Source of the DNA: DASSUW01 sp963806395
GTDB lineage: Bacteria > Actinomycetota > Thermoleophilia > Solirubrobacterales > Solirubrobacteraceae
Length of the DNA stretch: 64,000 bases
Direction: 5' to 3'
NCBI GenBank assembly: GCA_963806395.1
Contig: CAWDYI010000008.1
Coordinates: 124,001-188,000 of the forward strand
Part shown: positions 1 to 7,221 of the stretch, piece after piece
How the letters are laid out: each line of letters starts with the position of its first letter
Numbering within the stretch: position 1 is the first letter of the stretch
Translations under genes and position numbers: made by a program
The notes under the pieces: model-generated
The model's input: the letters and a program-made list of their open reading frames with translations, nothing else
Databases searched by the model: none
What the model was told of the DNA's origin: nothing

Positions 1-8
1 GCCATCTG

Positions 9-35
9 TATCATCACCTGAAGTCAGTTCGGTAA
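9..35 (+). promoter_or_regulatory. Promoter -10 and TGAA-N5-TTCA operator of the crotonase operon
   Basis: A TATCAT -10 hexamer lies at 9-14; any -35 lies outside the window. The element TGAAGTCAGTTCGGTAA (19-35) follows it, where the transcription start would be. It matches the repeated locus operator (consensus TGAANTCAGTTCA). A site there should block initiation, so repression by a TetR protein of this locus is inferred. Confidence 0.55.
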
Positions 36-60
36 TCTCTTCTCTGGAACGGAGCGAGGA

Positions 61-882
61 ATGACCCTGGAAGCCCAGACGAACGGAGCTACGGCGACGG
101 AGGAGTTCGTCCAATACGAGGTCGCCGACGGCGTCGCCACTATCTGGCTGAACCGCCCGCAGGTGATGAACTGCGTCAACTGGGGGCTGCTGACCCAGCT
201 CGGCGCGGCGCTCGACCGCGCCGAGGCCGACGACGCCGCCCGCGTCGTGCTCATCCGCGGCCGCGGCGGGACGTTCTGCGCGGGGGCCGACCTCAACATG
301 CTCGACGCCGAGTTCCTGGGCACGACGAACAACTCGGTGCGGATCGCGCAGGTGTCGGCGCGCACGTTCGACCGCGCCTTCAATCTCGCGAAGCCGACCG
401 TCGCCGTCGTCGAGGGCTACGCCGTCGCCGGCGGCTTCGAGCTGATGATCTCGTGCGATTTCGCCGTCGTCTCGGACGACGCCAAGATCGGCGACTTCCA
501 CATCCGCCGCGCGCTGTTCGGCGGCGCCGGCCCGATCTACCGCCTTCCGCGCTACATCGGCCTGCGCAAGACCAAGGAGCTGCTGCTCACCGGCAAGCTG
601 CTGTCCGGCAAGCAGTGCGAGGAGTGGGGGCTGGCCAACGTGTCCGCGCCGGCCGAGGCGCTCGAGGAGGCGATCGCCGACTTCGTCGCCCCGATGAAGG
701 ACAAGAGCGCGTTCACGATGCGCATCACCAAGCTCGCTGCCAACCGGGGTCTCGACGGCGACACCGAGACACTGATCGCGCTCGAGAGCATGACCTGCAA
801 CGTCGCCCACCAGTCCCAGGACGCGCGCGAGGGCGTGCAGGCGTTCCTCGAGAAGCGCGATCCCGTCTGGTCGCATCGCTAG
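61..882 (+). CDS. Enoyl-CoA hydratase/isomerase (crotonase) family protein
   Basis: This is a 273-residue crotonase-fold protein acting on CoA thioesters in the cytoplasm. The oxyanion-hole segments FCAGADL (residues 72-78) and AVAGGFEL (121-128) are clear, and Glu127 matches the first catalytic acid of hydratases. The segment that normally reads PE near residue 147 is instead IRRALFGGAG, so the second catalytic Glu is absent. The protein may therefore be an isomerase, hydrolase or other crotonase rather than a true hydratase. GGAACGGAGCGAGGA precedes the ATG. It starts a two-gene operon, 3 bp ahead of an acyl-CoA dehydrogenase, behind a promoter with the locus operator. Confidence 0.85.
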   Translation: MTLEAQTNGATATEEFVQYEVADGVATIWLNRPQVMNCVNWGLLTQLGAALDRAEADDAARVVLIRGRGGTFCAGADLNMLDAEFLGTTNNSVRIAQVSARTFDRAFNLAKPTVAVVEGYAVAGGFELMISCDFAVVSDDAKIGDFHIRRALFGGAGPIYRLPRYIGLRKTKELLLTGKLLSGKQCEEWGLANVSAPAEALEEAIADFVAPMKDKSAFTMRITKLAANRGLDGDTETLIALESMTCNVAHQSQDAREGVQAFLEKRDPVWSHR

Positions 883-885
883 GCC

Positions 886-2115
886 ATGGACTTCGCCTTC
901 GACGCCACCACGCTCGAGTTGCGCGAGCGGCTGCTCGCGTTCATGGACGAATCGGTCTACCCGGCCGAGCCGCGCTTCCGCGAGGAGGTGGAGCGGTCGG
1001 CGGACCCGTGGGGCACGCCGCCGGTGATCGAGGAGCTCAAGACGCGGGCGCGCGAGCACGGCCTGTGGAACCTGTTCCTGCCGGCGGTCCACGGGTACGG
1101 CGCCGGGCTCACCAGCCTGCAGTACGCGCCGCTGGCCGAGATCACCGGCCGCAGCCCGTGGATCGCCCCGGAGGCGCTCAACTGCTCGGCGCCTGACACG
1201 GGGAACATGGAGCTGCTGTCGCTGTTCGGCACCCCCGAGCAGAAGGCGCGCTGGCTGGATCCGCTGCTCGACGGACGGATCCGGTCGGCGTTCTCCATGA
1301 CCGAGCCCGACGTCGCCTCCTCGGACGCCACGAACATCGCGACGCGCATCGAGCGCGACGGCGACCACTACGTCATCAACGGGCGCAAGTGGTGGACGTC
1401 GGGGGCGATGTCGCCGCGCTGCGAGCTGCTGATCGTCATGGGCGTCACCGATCCGGACGCCGAGCGCCACCGGCGCCAGAGCATGATCCTGGTGCCCAGG
1501 GACACGCCGGGCGTTCACGTCGTGCGCTCGACGAGCCTGTTCGGCTACGACGACGGGCCGCACGGCGGCCACGCCGAGATCGTCTACGACGGGGTCCGCG
1601 TGCCGGCCGCGAACCTGCTCGGCGAGGAGGGCGACGGCTTCCGGCTGGCGCAGGAGCGGCTCGGCCCGGGGCGCATCCACCACGCCATGCGCGCGATCGG
1701 GATGGCCGAGCGCGCGCTCGAGATGATGTGCCGGCGCACGGCCTCGCGGGCGACGTTCGGGCGGGCGATCATCGACCACGGCGTCGTCCAGCACTGGATC
1801 TCCGAGGCGCGCGTGAGGATCGAGCAGGTGCGCCTGCTCGTGCTCAAGACGGCCTGGCTGATGGACACGGTCGGCAACCGCGGGGCGCGTATCGAGGTGT
1901 CGGCGATCAAGGTCGCGGCGCCCGAGGTGGCGACGTGGGTGATCGATCGCGCGATCCAGGCGCACGGCGGCGCGGGCGTGTCGCAGGACCATCTGCTCGC
2001 CGAGCTTTACGCGGTCGCCCGCATCCTCCAGATCGCCGACGGGCCCGACGAGGTCCATCACATGGCGATCGCCCGGCGCGAGACGCGGCGCTACCGCGAG
2101 CCGGTCGCAGCCTGA
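886..2115 (+). CDS. Acyl-CoA dehydrogenase, ACAD10/11-like
   Basis: This is a 409-residue FAD-dependent acyl-CoA dehydrogenase of ordinary family length. It has the substrate/FAD segment FSMTEPDVASSD (136-147), the GRKWWTSGA strand (166-174), QAHGGAGVS in the C-terminal helical domain and an ending with DGPDEVHHMAIARRE. That last signature is typical of the ACAD10/11 branch. In animals this branch is fused to an APH-type kinase, and a free-standing APH-type kinase lies at 3790-4872 here. In characterised systems such pairs convert 4-hydroxyacyl-CoA to enoyl-CoA through a phosphorylated intermediate; the same role here is inference. It follows the crotonase gene by 3 bp and converges on the TetR gene. 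Confidence 0.87.
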   Translation: MDFAFDATTLELRERLLAFMDESVYPAEPRFREEVERSADPWGTPPVIEELKTRAREHGLWNLFLPAVHGYGAGLTSLQYAPLAEITGRSPWIAPEALNCSAPDTGNMELLSLFGTPEQKARWLDPLLDGRIRSAFSMTEPDVASSDATNIATRIERDGDHYVINGRKWWTSGAMSPRCELLIVMGVTDPDAERHRRQSMILVPRDTPGVHVVRSTSLFGYDDGPHGGHAEIVYDGVRVPAANLLGEEGDGFRLAQERLGPGRIHHAMRAIGMAERALEMMCRRTASRATFGRAIIDHGVVQHWISEARVRIEQVRLLVLKTAWLMDTVGNRGARIEVSAIKVAAPEVATWVIDRAIQAHGGAGVSQDHLLAELYAVARILQIADGPDEVHHMAIARRETRRYREPVAA

Positions 2116-2118
2116 GCG

Positions 2119-2835
2119 TCAGCGCTTCGCCGCGCGCGCGCGCTTCGCCGGCCCGGAGGCCGTGACGGCGCCGTTCGGGCCCTGCAGGGGCAGGCCGGCC
2201 ACGGCGAGGCAGCGTGGGACGTAGAAGTCGGCCACCTCGGGGAGGGAGAGCCCGGCGCGCGGGCGGTACCAGTGAAACACGCTGTTGTAGAGCCCGAGGA
2301 TCGCACGTGCGAGCAGGCGCGGATCCGCTTCGGGTATCGCCCCCTGCTCCATCCCGCGGGTCAGGAACGCCGCCCACTTGAACTCGAGGTCGCGCGTGCG
2401 CTCGCGCGCGAGCTGCCGCGCCTCCTCCTCGCGCGCGGACGGCCGATGCACGCCGACGAGCACCTGCTCGGAGACCAGCAGGCGGTTGCGCAGGATCTCC
2501 CGCTCGGAGAGGTCGAACGCCGACTCCAGCACCGCGGTGAGCGCCTCCGCGAAGTCCTCGTGCTCGCCCGTGATGCGCTCGAACCGCTCCACCTCGGCCG
2601 CGAGGGCCTCGGCCATGATCTCGTAGAGACAGTGCAGCTTGGACTCGAAGTAGTGATACAGCGCGGTCGAGCCGATACCCAGGGCTGTGGCGACGTCCGC
2701 CCACTTGCTGTGCTCGTAGCCCTCGCGGCCGAAGAGCTCGGTCGCTGTGTCGAGGATCGCCGATCGCTTGCTGCGGGACGACGGGGCACCGCGATTGTTG
2801 GAGCGTCCGTTGCGTGGCTGGCGTGGTTGAGACAC
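2119..2835 (-). CDS. TetR/AcrR-family transcriptional regulator (paralogue 1)
   Basis: This is a 238-residue TetR repressor. After a basic N-terminal tail, the helix-turn-helix covers about residues 25-70, including KWADVATALGIGSTALYHYF. The C-terminal ligand domain includes LGLYNSVFHWYRP. The start is set at GTG 2835 because AAGGAAG lies just upstream of it; the open frame continues upstream only as antisense of the SDR gene. The gene at 8862 is a close paralogue, sharing KWAD, ALYHYFESK, HCLY and LGLYNS blocks in order. It is divergent from the SDR gene, and a TGAATTCAGTTCAGTTC operator lies between them, so autoregulation and control of the catabolic locus are likely. Its ligand is probably an acyl-CoA, which is inferred. 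Confidence 0.88.
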   Translation of the reverse strand: MSQPRQPRNGRSNNRGAPSSRSKRSAILDTATELFGREGYEHSKWADVATALGIGSTALYHYFESKLHCLYEIMAEALAAEVERFERITGEHEDFAEALTAVLESAFDLSEREILRNRLLVSEQVLVGVHRPSAREEEARQLARERTRDLEFKWAAFLTRGMEQGAIPEADPRLLARAILGLYNSVFHWYRPRAGLSLPEVADFYVPRCLAVAGLPLQGPNGAVTASGPAKRARAAKR

Positions 2836-2906
2836 GGCTTCCTTGGTGGAAGTGAAGTCGGGTGGGGGACCATACCAGCGGCCGCGGCGGGGCCCGGCAA
2901 GCGAGG

Positions 2907-2948
2907 TTGCATCCTGACAGCAGAGGTGATAGAACTGAACTGAATTCA
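2907..2948 (+). promoter_or_regulatory. Putative SDR promoter with TGAA-N5-TTCA operator
   Basis: A weak promoter TTGCAT-N17-TAGAAC covers 2907-2935. The operator at 2932-2948 (minus strand TGAATTCAGTTCAGTTC) overlaps the -10 and start region. These 17 bases are identical to the operator at 35075-35091, 32 kb away. The site lies between a TetR gene and the SDR gene. Confidence 0.6.
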
Positions 2949-2958
2949 AGTGAACGGA

Positions 2959-3699
2959 ATGAAGGATCACGTCATCATCGTCACCGGGGCCAGCTCGGGC
3001 CTCGGCGAGCAGCTCGCCCGCGCGCTGGCCGGCGCCGGCGCGACGCCGGTGCTCGCCGCTCGGCGCGTCGAGCGGCTCGCGTACCTGCAGCGCGAGCTCC
3101 CGGGCGCGGATGCCGTTGCCTGCGACGTGACCGATGCGGCCGAGCGCGATCGGCTCGTCGAGACCGTCATGGAGCGGCACGGCCGTCTGGACGGGCTCGT
3201 CAACAACGCCGGCGTGGGCGCCACCGCTCCGGCCCTGCGGACGAGCACTGACGCGTTCGCCCGCGTGGTCGACGTCAACCTGACGGCGCCGTTCGCGCTC
3301 TCCTGCCTGGCCGCGAGCCGGATGCGCGGCAACGGCGGCGGGTCGATCGTCAACGTCGCGTCGGTCATGGGACTGCGCTCGATCGGCCAGATCCCCGACG
3401 CGGCCTACGTGGCGTCGAAGGCCGGCATGATCGGTCTCACGCGCGAGCTGGCTTCGCAGTGGGGCCGCTACGGGATCCGCGTCAACGCCGTGGCCCCCGG
3501 CTTCTTCGCCTCCGAGATGACCTCCGAGCTCGGGGACGACCCGGAGGCCTTCCCCTCGTTCTTGCTCGAGCGCACGCCGCTGGGGCGCGGCGGCCGGGCA
3601 GGGGAGCTCGACGAGGCCGTGCTGTTCCTGCTCGGTGCGGGCAGCAGCTTCGTCACCGGTCACGTCCTGAGCGTCGACGGCGGGCTGGCCGTGCGATGA
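2959..3699 (+). CDS. Short-chain dehydrogenase/reductase (SDR)
   Basis: This classical SDR of about 246 residues is an NAD(P)(H)-dependent alcohol or 3-hydroxyacyl oxidoreductase. It has the nucleotide-binding TGASSGLG near the N-terminus, the NNAG motif, a catalytic Ser in VNVASVMG, and YVASK for the Tyr/Lys pair. The C-terminus, SVDGGLAVR, is typical of FabG-like members. ATG 2959 is preferred; an in-frame GTG at 2950 would add three residues but lies against the operator. No strong ribosome site is visible. A 25-codon frame overlaps its stop (3696-3773) and may be spurious. Confidence 0.87.
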   Translation: MKDHVIIVTGASSGLGEQLARALAGAGATPVLAARRVERLAYLQRELPGADAVACDVTDAAERDRLVETVMERHGRLDGLVNNAGVGATAPALRTSTDAFARVVDVNLTAPFALSCLAASRMRGNGGGSIVNVASVMGLRSIGQIPDAAYVASKAGMIGLTRELASQWGRYGIRVNAVAPGFFASEMTSELGDDPEAFPSFLLERTPLGRGGRAGELDEAVLFLLGAGSSFVTGHVLSVDGGLAVR

Positions 3700-3766
3700 G
3701 CCGGCCGCGCCCGCAGCCGATCCGACTGCTCAACCGGCCGCTCGCCATCTGGCGCCTGGCGCGCCA

Positions 3767-3782
3767 AGCCTGAATCCAGGCT
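3767..3782. terminator. Possible short bidirectional hairpin terminator
   Basis: AGCCTG-AATC-CAGGCT forms a perfect 6-bp stem between the convergent ends of the SDR and kinase genes. There is no T-tract, so terminator function is uncertain. Confidence 0.3.
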
Positions 3783-3789
3783 GAGGCGC

Positions 3790-4872
3790 TCAGGCGGTGC
3801 CGAGGACCTGGCGGCCGGCCGCCACGAGCGGCGCCACGATGCGCTGCGCGTCGTCGAAGCCGGAGCCCAGCATCGCGCCGCCGGCCGCCCGCGCCGCGAT
3901 GCCCTGGCATACGACGGCGAGCTTGAAGTAGGCGAACGCCTGGTACCACTCGACGTCGGAGACGTCGAAGCCCGTCCGGGCGGCGTAGCGCTCGACGATC
4001 TCCGCGCGGGAGGGAAAGCCCTCGGCCGCGGTGACCGGCGCCATCACCCGCGCCGCCGCGACGACGGAGTCGTCGGTCGCCTCGGTCCAGTAGGCGAGCA
4101 GCGTCCCGAGGTCGGTGAGCGGGTCGCCGAGCGTACTCATCTCCCAGTCGAGCACGGCGACGATGCGAGCGGGCAGCGTGGGGTGCAGGATCGTGTTGTC
4201 GAGCCGGTAGTCGCCGTGCACGATCGCCGCCGCGCGCTGTGGCGGCAGCGTGCGCACGAGCTCGTCGCGCAGATCGTCGAGGGCCGGCAGCTCGCCGGTC
4301 TTCGAGGCGTCCCATTGCTTCGACCAGCGGCGCAGCTGGCGCTCGACGAAACCGGCCGGCCGCCCGAAGCCGGCGAGGCCGACCGCTTCCGGGTCGACGG
4401 CGTGGAGGTCGGCCAGGACGTCGACGAGCGCGGCGCCGATCGCCGCCCGCGGCTCAGGCCCGTCGGCGTAGCCCGCTGGCAGGGCGTTCCGGCAGACGTG
4501 GCCGAGCACGCGCTCCATCACGTAGAAGTCGACGCCCAGGGGGCCGTCGGCGCTGCCGAGGTGCAGCACGCGCGGCACCGGCACGGTGGTGCCGTCGAGG
4601 GCCTGCAGCACGCGATGCTCGCGCACCATGTCGTGCGCGGTGGGCAGGACGTGGCCGAGCGGCGGCCGCCGCAGGACCACCTCGCCGGCGTCGCAGGCGA
4701 CCCGGTACGTGAGGTTGGACTTGCCGCCGGAGATGAGTGCGACGTCGCACTCGGTCCAGCGCGGGTCGTGCAGCACGCCGGCGAGCAGCGGGCCGACGAC
4801 GCCGGGCTCGGCGCCGGTCGTGATCGGCTCGAGCCGCTGGGCGGTCGGATCGTTGAAGGCGGTCTGCGACAT
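3790..4872 (-). CDS. APH-family phosphotransferase, ACAD10/11 kinase-domain type
   Basis: This 360-residue protein has the aminoglycoside-phosphotransferase/choline-kinase fold. It shows the glycine-rich loop ISGGKSNLTY (47-56), the catalytic loop VHGDYRLDN (218-226) and the metal-binding VLDWEMSTLGDP (240-251). LRRPPLG followed by AHDM is characteristic of the kinase half of ACAD10/11 proteins, not of antibiotic-resistance enzymes. The known role of that family is phosphorylation of 4-hydroxyacyl-CoA before elimination by an ACAD partner. It is the last gene of a minus-strand operon, and its ATG overlaps the upstream dehydrogenase stop (TGATG). A 4-hydroxyacyl-CoA substrate is inferred from family and context. 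Confidence 0.82.
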   Translation of the reverse strand: MSQTAFNDPTAQRLEPITTGAEPGVVGPLLAGVLHDPRWTECDVALISGGKSNLTYRVACDAGEVVLRRPPLGHVLPTAHDMVREHRVLQALDGTTVPVPRVLHLGSADGPLGVDFYVMERVLGHVCRNALPAGYADGPEPRAAIGAALVDVLADLHAVDPEAVGLAGFGRPAGFVERQLRRWSKQWDASKTGELPALDDLRDELVRTLPPQRAAAIVHGDYRLDNTILHPTLPARIVAVLDWEMSTLGDPLTDLGTLLAYWTEATDDSVVAAARVMAPVTAAEGFPSRAEIVERYAARTGFDVSDVEWYQAFAYFKLAVVCQGIAARAAGGAMLGSGFDDAQRIVAPLVAAGRQVLGTA

Positions 4873-5906
4873 CAGCCGACCGGCGCAGGGACGCCGGCGC
4901 CGGCGAGCGAGCGCCCGAGCGCCCGCTCGTGATGGGCCGCGTCGCCGAACTGGCGCTCGCGCACGACGATCCGGCGCAGGAACCGATGGGCCGGATGCTC
5001 CGCCGTCACGGCGATGCCGCCGAACACCTGCATCGCCCCGTGGGCGACCTCGCGGGCTGCCCGCGATACATACGCCTTGGCGATCGACACGGTCCGCTCC
5101 GCCTCGCGGGCGTCCTCGTCGAGCAATGCCGCCGCGTAGAGGACGGACGACCACGAGCTGGCCTGGCGCACGTACATGTCCGCGAGCAGGTGGCGGAGCG
5201 CCTGGAAGCTGCCGATCGTACGACCGAACTGGCGCCGCTCGGCCGCGTAGAGGCACGCGTCGTCGAGCAAGCGGCCCGCCGCTCCGACCGCCTCCGCCGC
5301 GGCGAGCAGGGCGCCGATCGTCGCCAGCCGCCGCACGGTGTCGCCGCCGAGCGGCTCGCACAGGAGCCGGACGTCGGCAAACTCGACCACGTACGGCGGC
5401 GCCGTCGGGTCGAAGGCCGGCTGCGCCGCGACGGCCACGCCGGGCGCCTCGGGGTCGACGATCGCCAGCACCGGGCCTGGCGGCGCGGCCGCGACCACGG
5501 CGAGCCGCGTGGCGGCGCCCGCATGCTCCACGGCGGTCTTGCGCCCGGAGAGGGCAAGGCCACCGTCGGCGGGCTCGAGCACGGTCCGTGCCGGGGCCGC
5601 TGCCCAACTCGAGCCCGGCTCGAGCACGGCGAGCGCCACGGCGTGGTCTTCGAGGTCCGCCGCGAGCGGCTCGGCCGCGAACCGCGCGGCGACGCTGCCG
5701 AGGTGGGGGACAGGGGCCAGGTGCGCCCCGAGCGAGCGGGCGATCACGCACAGCTCGACCGCGCCCAGGCCGTCCTCGCCGCCGACCGACAGGGCGCCGA
5801 ACTCGACCAGGCTCGCCCATAGCCGGCCGGGCTCCGCCTCGCGCGTGAGCAGCGTCTCGACCGATTCGCCGAGCCACCTCTGCTCGTCACTGAGCTCCAG
5901 GTCCAT
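4872..5906 (-). CDS. Acyl-CoA dehydrogenase, short subunit type
   Basis: This is a 344-residue acyl-CoA dehydrogenase, shorter and more divergent than its neighbour. The C-terminal helical region is recognisable from RRQFGRTIGSFQALRHLLADM and MQVFGGIAVTAEHPAHRFLRR. The N-terminal half is Ala/Gly-rich and lacks a clear SEPDAGSD-type motif. Adjacent actinobacterial ACAD pairs often form alpha2-beta2 heterotetramers in which one subunit is degenerate, as in mycobacterial steroid degradation. With the gene at 5912-7087 only 5 bp upstream, this is a plausible partner. The ATG at 5906 starts MDLELSDEQ, a normal ACAD N-terminus. Confidence 0.83.
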   Translation of the reverse strand: MDLELSDEQRWLGESVETLLTREAEPGRLWASLVEFGALSVGGEDGLGAVELCVIARSLGAHLAPVPHLGSVAARFAAEPLAADLEDHAVALAVLEPGSSWAAAPARTVLEPADGGLALSGRKTAVEHAGAATRLAVVAAAPPGPVLAIVDPEAPGVAVAAQPAFDPTAPPYVVEFADVRLLCEPLGGDTVRRLATIGALLAAAEAVGAAGRLLDDACLYAAERRQFGRTIGSFQALRHLLADMYVRQASSWSSVLYAAALLDEDAREAERTVSIAKAYVSRAAREVAHGAMQVFGGIAVTAEHPAHRFLRRIVVRERQFGDAAHHERALGRSLAGAGVPAPVG

Positions 5907-5911
5907 TCGAG

Positions 5912-7087
5912 CTACTCCTGTGGAAGCGCGAGGACGCGGTCGGCGATGATGTTGCGCTGGATCTGCTGCGTGCCGCCGTAGACGCTCGCGGCGCGTGAGT
6001 ACAGGTACGTCTCGTGCCAGAATTCGTTCTCGCCGGCCGCTTCCGGCTCGGCGTGCTCGAGCGTCGGCCCGAGGACGTCGAGCACAGTCGCCGCCAGCCG
6101 CTGCTCGGCCTCTGCCATCAGCAGCTTGACGCTCGAGCTGTCGGGGCCGACGGCCCCGCCGTTGACGAACTCGCCGACCGTCCGATACGCGTGGTGGCGC
6201 AGGACCTCGACACCGACCAGCGCCCTGGCGAGGGCGACCTGCGCCCCGGGATCGTCGATCAGCCGCTCGCCGTCGATGGTGCGCTCGGCCGCGACCCGGA
6301 CGGCGCGGTCGAGCCATGTGCGCAGCTTGACCTGCCGGGGCAGCGCGGCGGTGCCGCGCTCATGACCGAGCGTGTGCATGGCGATCTTCCAGCCGTCGCC
6401 GAGCCCGCCGAGCACGTTCGCCCTCGGCACGATGACGTCGTCGAGGAACAGCTCGCAGAACTCCGCGTGACCGGTGATCTGGGTCATCGGACGCAGTTCG
6501 ACGCCGGGCGAGCGCATGTCGAGGATCAGCATCGAGATCCCGCGGTGCTTAGGCCCGGCGTCGCTCGTCCGGGCCAGTACGCCGCACCAGCGGGCGAACT
6601 GCCCCCACGAGACCCACGTCTTCTGCCCGCTGACCACGAAGTCGTCGCCGCGCTCCTCGGCGCGCGTCCGCAGCGACGCGAGGTCCGACCCGGCGTCCGG
6701 TTCGGAGAACCCCTGGCACCAGATCTCATCGGCCGCGAGGATCGCCGGGATGTGGCGGCGGCGCTGCTCGTCGGTGCCGAAGCGCAGCAGCGACGGCCCG
6801 AGCACGTCGAGTCCGACGACGTTGGCGAACTCCGGCGCGCCGGCGGCCGCCAGCTCCTGGTCGATGATGATCTGCTCGGCGGCCGGCCCACCACCGCCGC
6901 CGAACTCCAGCGGCCACGCCCGGCCCACGTAACCCGACTCGTAGCAGCGGGCCTGCCAGGCGCGCAGCGCCTCCATGCGGTCCCCCAGCGACCGCGGCAG
7001 GCGAACGGCGTCCGGCCGCTCGGCGGCGAGGAAGCTGCGGATCTCGTCCTGGAGCCGGCGCTCGGACTCGGTGGCTTCGAGTTGCAT
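5912..7087 (-). CDS. Acyl-CoA dehydrogenase, catalytic-subunit type
   Basis: This is a 391-residue acyl-CoA dehydrogenase with the FAD/substrate motif WCQGFSEPDAGSDLASL, the QKTWVSWGQFA strand and the C-terminal YGGTQQIQRNIIADRVL. The start is placed at ATG 7087, giving MQLEATESERR. A TACGAT -10 element lies only 8 nt upstream, so the transcript is probably leaderless; an upstream ATG would lie before that promoter. It heads the minus-strand operon ACAD-ACAD-kinase. A heteromeric pairing with the following ACAD is inferred. Confidence 0.86.
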   Translation of the reverse strand: MQLEATESERRLQDEIRSFLAAERPDAVRLPRSLGDRMEALRAWQARCYESGYVGRAWPLEFGGGGGPAAEQIIIDQELAAAGAPEFANVVGLDVLGPSLLRFGTDEQRRRHIPAILAADEIWCQGFSEPDAGSDLASLRTRAEERGDDFVVSGQKTWVSWGQFARWCGVLARTSDAGPKHRGISMLILDMRSPGVELRPMTQITGHAEFCELFLDDVIVPRANVLGGLGDGWKIAMHTLGHERGTAALPRQVKLRTWLDRAVRVAAERTIDGERLIDDPGAQVALARALVGVEVLRHHAYRTVGEFVNGGAVGPDSSSVKLLMAEAEQRLAATVLDVLGPTLEHAEPEAAGENEFWHETYLYSRAASVYGGTQQIQRNIIADRVLALPQE

Positions 7088-7101
7088 GAACTGAGATCGT
7101 A
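7083..7101 (-). promoter_or_regulatory. Leaderless promoter and operator of the ACAD-ACAD-kinase operon
   Basis: On the minus strand TACGAT (7101-7096) is followed 8 nt later by the ATG. The sequence CGATCTCAGTTCATGCA (7099-7083) spans both and matches the 3' half of the locus operator (TCAGTTCA). A repressor bound here would cover the -10, start site and start codon. Confidence 0.5.
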
Positions 7102-7138
7102 TCAGGAATAGCGCCGTAACGCGGCTCATCTAGCCAGG

Positions 7139-7167
7139 TTCACATTTGAGTTGAGTTCAGGTACTCT
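7139..7167 (+). promoter_or_regulatory. Sigma70-type promoter with internal operator, acyl-CoA ligase gene
   Basis: TTCACA (7139-7144), a 17-bp spacer and TACTCT (7162-7167) form a plausible vegetative promoter. The spacer holds CATTTGAGTTGAGTTCA (7143-7159), a copy of the locus operator in which the TGAA/TTCA arms appear as TGAG/TTCA. It lies 55 bp before the ligase start and is divergent from the ACAD operon. Confidence 0.6.
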
Positions 7168-7221
7168 CCATGTCGTTGGTGAGGGACAATCAAAGATCGA
7201 GAGAGCGACGAGGGTTCGAGC

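Noticed and set aside
2836..3663. Long minus-strand extension of the TetR frame to 514 residues
   Set aside because: The upstream part is antisense to the SDR gene and has no protein-like pattern; a good ribosome site precedes GTG 2835.
3790..4872. Antibiotic-resistance aminoglycoside phosphotransferase
   Set aside because: The APH fold is real, but the LRRPPLG/AHDM signature and the acyl-CoA dehydrogenase operon fit the ACAD10/11 kinase group instead.
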